From Minisyncoccota bacterium (GTDB lineage Bacteria > Patescibacteriota > Minisyncoccia > UBA6257 > 2-01-FULL-56-20), in the NCBI GenBank assembly GCA_025449695.1, contig JANWIW010000004.1, positions 1-37,955 of the forward strand: 37,955 nucleotides of DNA, read 5' to 3'. The notes under the pieces are model-generated. The model searched no databases. It was not told the origin of the DNA and was given only the letters and a program-made list of their open reading frames with translations. Made by a program: the position numbers and the translations under genes. Positions 35,459 through 37,955 of the stretch are shown here, in pieces; position 1 is the first letter of the stretch; the number at the start of each line of letters is the position of its first letter.

Positions 35459-36589
35459 CTACCCTTCCAGTACGTAGTAGAACGGCTTCTCTTCCCGATC
35501 CTCCTCGAGATACACCGGCGTATAGGCGCGGGTGTCCCTTTGCACGTCAATGAGGTATTCGATGGAGAACGCGTCCCGCGCGGGATCGTACACAGGAATG
35601 CCGTGGTACGGCAGGCGGATGCAGTCCCTGCCGATAGGGATAATGCCCAAGCGCCCCGGCTTGGGAGCGACAGAGAGATGCAAGGCGCCCGGTACCTCCT
35701 TTTCGATGTAGCCGATATCGTCACGCATGCCGAGGTAGGCATGATACGCGATGATCGCCTCGTGAGCGCGCCGGCGCAGATCCTCCCGAACCTGCCGGGC
35801 ATCGGGCGGGAGGTCTCGATCGATGATCGCCTCGTTGTAGACGTCCATGAGCACCTCAACCGGCACGCCCTTCGTGGAAATGATGCGGTACATGGAAGGA
35901 TACGTGCCCTGGTACTTTTCGAGGAACGCGGCATCTTTGTCCACGTACAGCGTTTCAAGCCGGGCGATTTTCTCCGCATATCTCGCCTCGAAATCCGGCG
36001 CCGTAGCTTCCATGTCCGAGAGGTCCTTGAAGATCATATCCTTCAGCCCGGCCATACGGGCAAGCTCCCCGAGAAAATGCGCATATGCGGTGCATTCCTC
36101 GGCCGGCACCCCTTCCGACTTGCCGAAGGCGCCCTCGGTGAAGTTCGTGAGCACCGCTCCCGGCGGATAGGCTTCGCGTATTGCTTGAAGAAGGTTATCG
36201 AGCCTCCGCAGGATGAGCATCTCGCCCATATCTGGCAGGACCCGGTCGGTCTTCAAGGGCACCGGTATCTTGAACGGGAACCCGAGCAGGACGAACTGAA
36301 GCGGCTCGTCCGCGTCAGTGAATCTGCGGAAACGTCGCAGCCAGTCCTCCTTCATGTCCAGGACGTATTCCGGAGACCCGAAGAGCACTTCGTCGTCGAG
36401 GAACATTGAAAACACCCTCTCGGCCGCCGAGTTCCCCGCCGGCACGGGGGCGGGCAGGCGCCGTCGGGCGAGCAGGGCCGCGACGGCGTCCCAGGTTTCG
36501 TGCCGGGGCGCACGGAAATTGTCACTGAGTTTCTTATCGAAAAGGTCCCGGAAGGGCGTATAGGGGTAAGTGTATTTGTTGGACTGCAT
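35459..36589 (-). CDS. DIT1/PvcA-family isocyanide (isonitrile) synthase-like protein
   Basis: PLQFVLLGFPFKIPVPLKTDRVLPDMGEMLILRRLDNLLQAIREAYPPGAVLTNFTEG; TACAAT+7 nt+ATG. Confidence 0.75.
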   Translation of the reverse strand: MQSNKYTYPYTPFRDLFDKKLSDNFRAPRHETWDAVAALLARRRLPAPVPAGNSAAERVFSMFLDDEVLFGSPEYVLDMKEDWLRRFRRFTDADEPLQFVLLGFPFKIPVPLKTDRVLPDMGEMLILRRLDNLLQAIREAYPPGAVLTNFTEGAFGKSEGVPAEECTAYAHFLGELARMAGLKDMIFKDLSDMEATAPDFEARYAEKIARLETLYVDKDAAFLEKYQGTYPSMYRIISTKGVPVEVLMDVYNEAIIDRDLPPDARQVREDLRRRAHEAIIAYHAYLGMRDDIGYIEKEVPGALHLSVAPKPGRLGIIPIGRDCIRLPYHGIPVYDPARDAFSIEYLIDVQRDTRAYTPVYLEEDREEKPFYYVLEG

Positions 36590-36612
36590 GGTAATCATTG
36601 TAAACGAATGTC

Positions 36613-36645
36613 GTGGGGCCCGCCGAACGTGCGGCAGGCCCCTTG
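36613..36645 (-). terminator. Hairpin ggggcctgccgcacgttcggcgggcccc between the two DIT1/PvcA-like genes
   Basis: Inverted repeat in the intergenic gap. Confidence 0.55.
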
Positions 36646-36663
36646 ATGTGTTTTCCTCCTTGT

Positions 36664-37941
36664 TTATCTGGCCTCTTCATAATAGAAGATGACCTGCTGG
36701 TCGGAATCGAACCCGAGCTCGCGCATGGAGATGCGCACGGGCCGGAGTTCGCTCCGCTTCCTCAGGCGATACTCGGGCGCCACGCTCAGCGTGTAGTACC
36801 CGTTGGACCTTCCGCGCCGCGCCAGAGCCATGCCATGATGCGGCAGGACGTCCGCCGTGAGATCGAAGGCCACGCGATCGTTTTTACGGGTCGCGCAGGC
36901 ATCGATGAACGGTACGCCGAGAAGCCGGTGGATTAGGTGGGTTTGCTTGCGGACGTTCAGATACCTGTTCAGCACGACCGCCTGCTGTTCCGCTTTCTCC
37001 CACAATGCGCCTGCCTGCTCCCGAAGCGCTTTGTAATCGCGGTCCTGGGTCACGTAGAGAGGCGCCATGATGGTCTCGTTGGTCATCTCGGGCAACGAGC
37101 AGAGCAGGGCGTAGACCTTGGCCGGCTCGACGGTGACTACCTGGGCGGCGAGGCTCGCCGGATCGAAGTACTCGGGCAGAAGCTCGCGCACTTCGAGCGG
37201 CGCCTCCATCATCCGATAGATGCGTCTCACGGCGTTCAGGAAGGTCTGGATGGCATCGCGGTTAAGGCCCATGAACTCTTCGCCGATGAGGCTTGCCTCG
37301 TCGTAGAAGATAACCTTGATGCCCGGCTGATAGAGCCTCTTCACCTTCTCGTTGATGAGACGAAAGACGAAGCCGACGTGCATCCATGCCAGCGTGGGCG
37401 CCTGGATCGTCGCCTCGCTGAACTTGAGCGGGTTCGTCACCCGGCCCCCCATGGTCAAGAGAATGACGATGGGGATGGGCTGCTTCTGTCGGACGCAATC
37501 GCCGATCAACCCCGCGAGACGGCTGCGCTCCGACTTCGAGACCTCGACCCTCTTGTCGGTGTGACTGAGGAAGATCTGAAGGATGCTGTCGGGCACGGGA
37601 TCGGAGGGAGGCGCGTAGCCCCGCATACGCAGGTGGAACTGGGACTCGAAGAACGCGAGTTCCGCAGCGAGAGTAGTGAGGCCGCTCCGGGTATCCGGCA
37701 TGACGATCGCCGGACCCTGGGGCTTCGCTTCGATCCCCCGCTCGATGCGCTTCAGAAGGTCGTGGACGAAGCGCGGGCTCGTAGCGGGAAAGCGGATCAT
37801 TTCCGATCCGTCCACCGCCACCACCGCCACTGCATCCTGGAACCTCACCCTGACCACGTGCGCGAAACGGGAAGTGGGCGAAGGCTCGTGGAGGCCGCCG
37901 ATGATCCACTCTTTCGGCGCGACCTTCCGCAACTGCTCCAC
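36664..37941 (-). CDS. divergent paralog of the DIT1/PvcA-like protein (may extend past window end)
   Basis: QPIPIVILLTMGGRVTNPLKFSEATIQAPTLAWMHVGFVFRLINEKVKRLYQPGIKVIFYDEASLIGEEFMGLNRDAIQTFLNAVRRI aligns by pattern with the 35459-36589 product. Confidence 0.55.
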   Translation of the reverse strand: MEQLRKVAPKEWIIGGLHEPSPTSRFAHVVRVRFQDAVAVVAVDGSEMIRFPATSPRFVHDLLKRIERGIEAKPQGPAIVMPDTRSGLTTLAAELAFFESQFHLRMRGYAPPSDPVPDSILQIFLSHTDKRVEVSKSERSRLAGLIGDCVRQKQPIPIVILLTMGGRVTNPLKFSEATIQAPTLAWMHVGFVFRLINEKVKRLYQPGIKVIFYDEASLIGEEFMGLNRDAIQTFLNAVRRIYRMMEAPLEVRELLPEYFDPASLAAQVVTVEPAKVYALLCSLPEMTNETIMAPLYVTQDRDYKALREQAGALWEKAEQQAVVLNRYLNVRKQTHLIHRLLGVPFIDACATRKNDRVAFDLTADVLPHHGMALARRGRSNGYYTLSVAPEYRLRKRSELRPVRISMRELGFDSDQQVIFYYEEAR

Positions 37942-37955
37942 GCCCTCCCCGTACA

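Overview
Bacterial chromosomal window, about 38 kb. I infer a Patescibacteria/CPR (Parcubacteria-like) genome, from the small core genes, the 16S gene carrying an intron and homing-endonuclease ORFs, and the many palindromic repeats. All calls come from reading the sequence and the supplied ORF track; no searches were run. Core genes: mnmA (partial), efp, khpA-like, rpsP, SDR oxidoreductase, glcD-like FAD oxidase, YrdC/Sua5, tpiA, PGI/PMI, a short smc, rnc, nusB, rpmF, rnhB, tRNA-Leu(GAG), rplS, response regulator, a 16S rRNA gene on the minus strand, GT2, rpmE, ATP-grasp, prfA-like release factor and two DIT1/PvcA-like genes. Accessory genes are mostly small, Cys-rich or secreted/membrane proteins with strong Shine-Dalgarno (SD) sites, including a 23.4-31.6 kb block of secreted proteins with repeated promoter, leader and 3' double-hairpin modules. 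Main leads: (1) an RF1-type release factor gene and efp are each interrupted by an in-frame UAG; (2) prfA and rnhB each have a recoded duplicate of their own N-terminus just upstream; (3) the 16S gene carries a LAGLIDADG intron, a GIY-YIG ORF inside a long V2 hairpin and two copies of a dispersed hairpin repeat, has compensatory changes in the 530-loop pseudoknot, and shows no CCUCC anti-SD at its encoded 3' end; (4) several core genes look leaderless (TATAMT + 6-9 nt + ATG) while accessory genes have strong SDs; (5) two adjacent isocyanide-synthase-like genes; (6) a stand-alone NrdJ-type C-terminal domain operon; (7) an SMC of 779 aa with no recognisable hinge.
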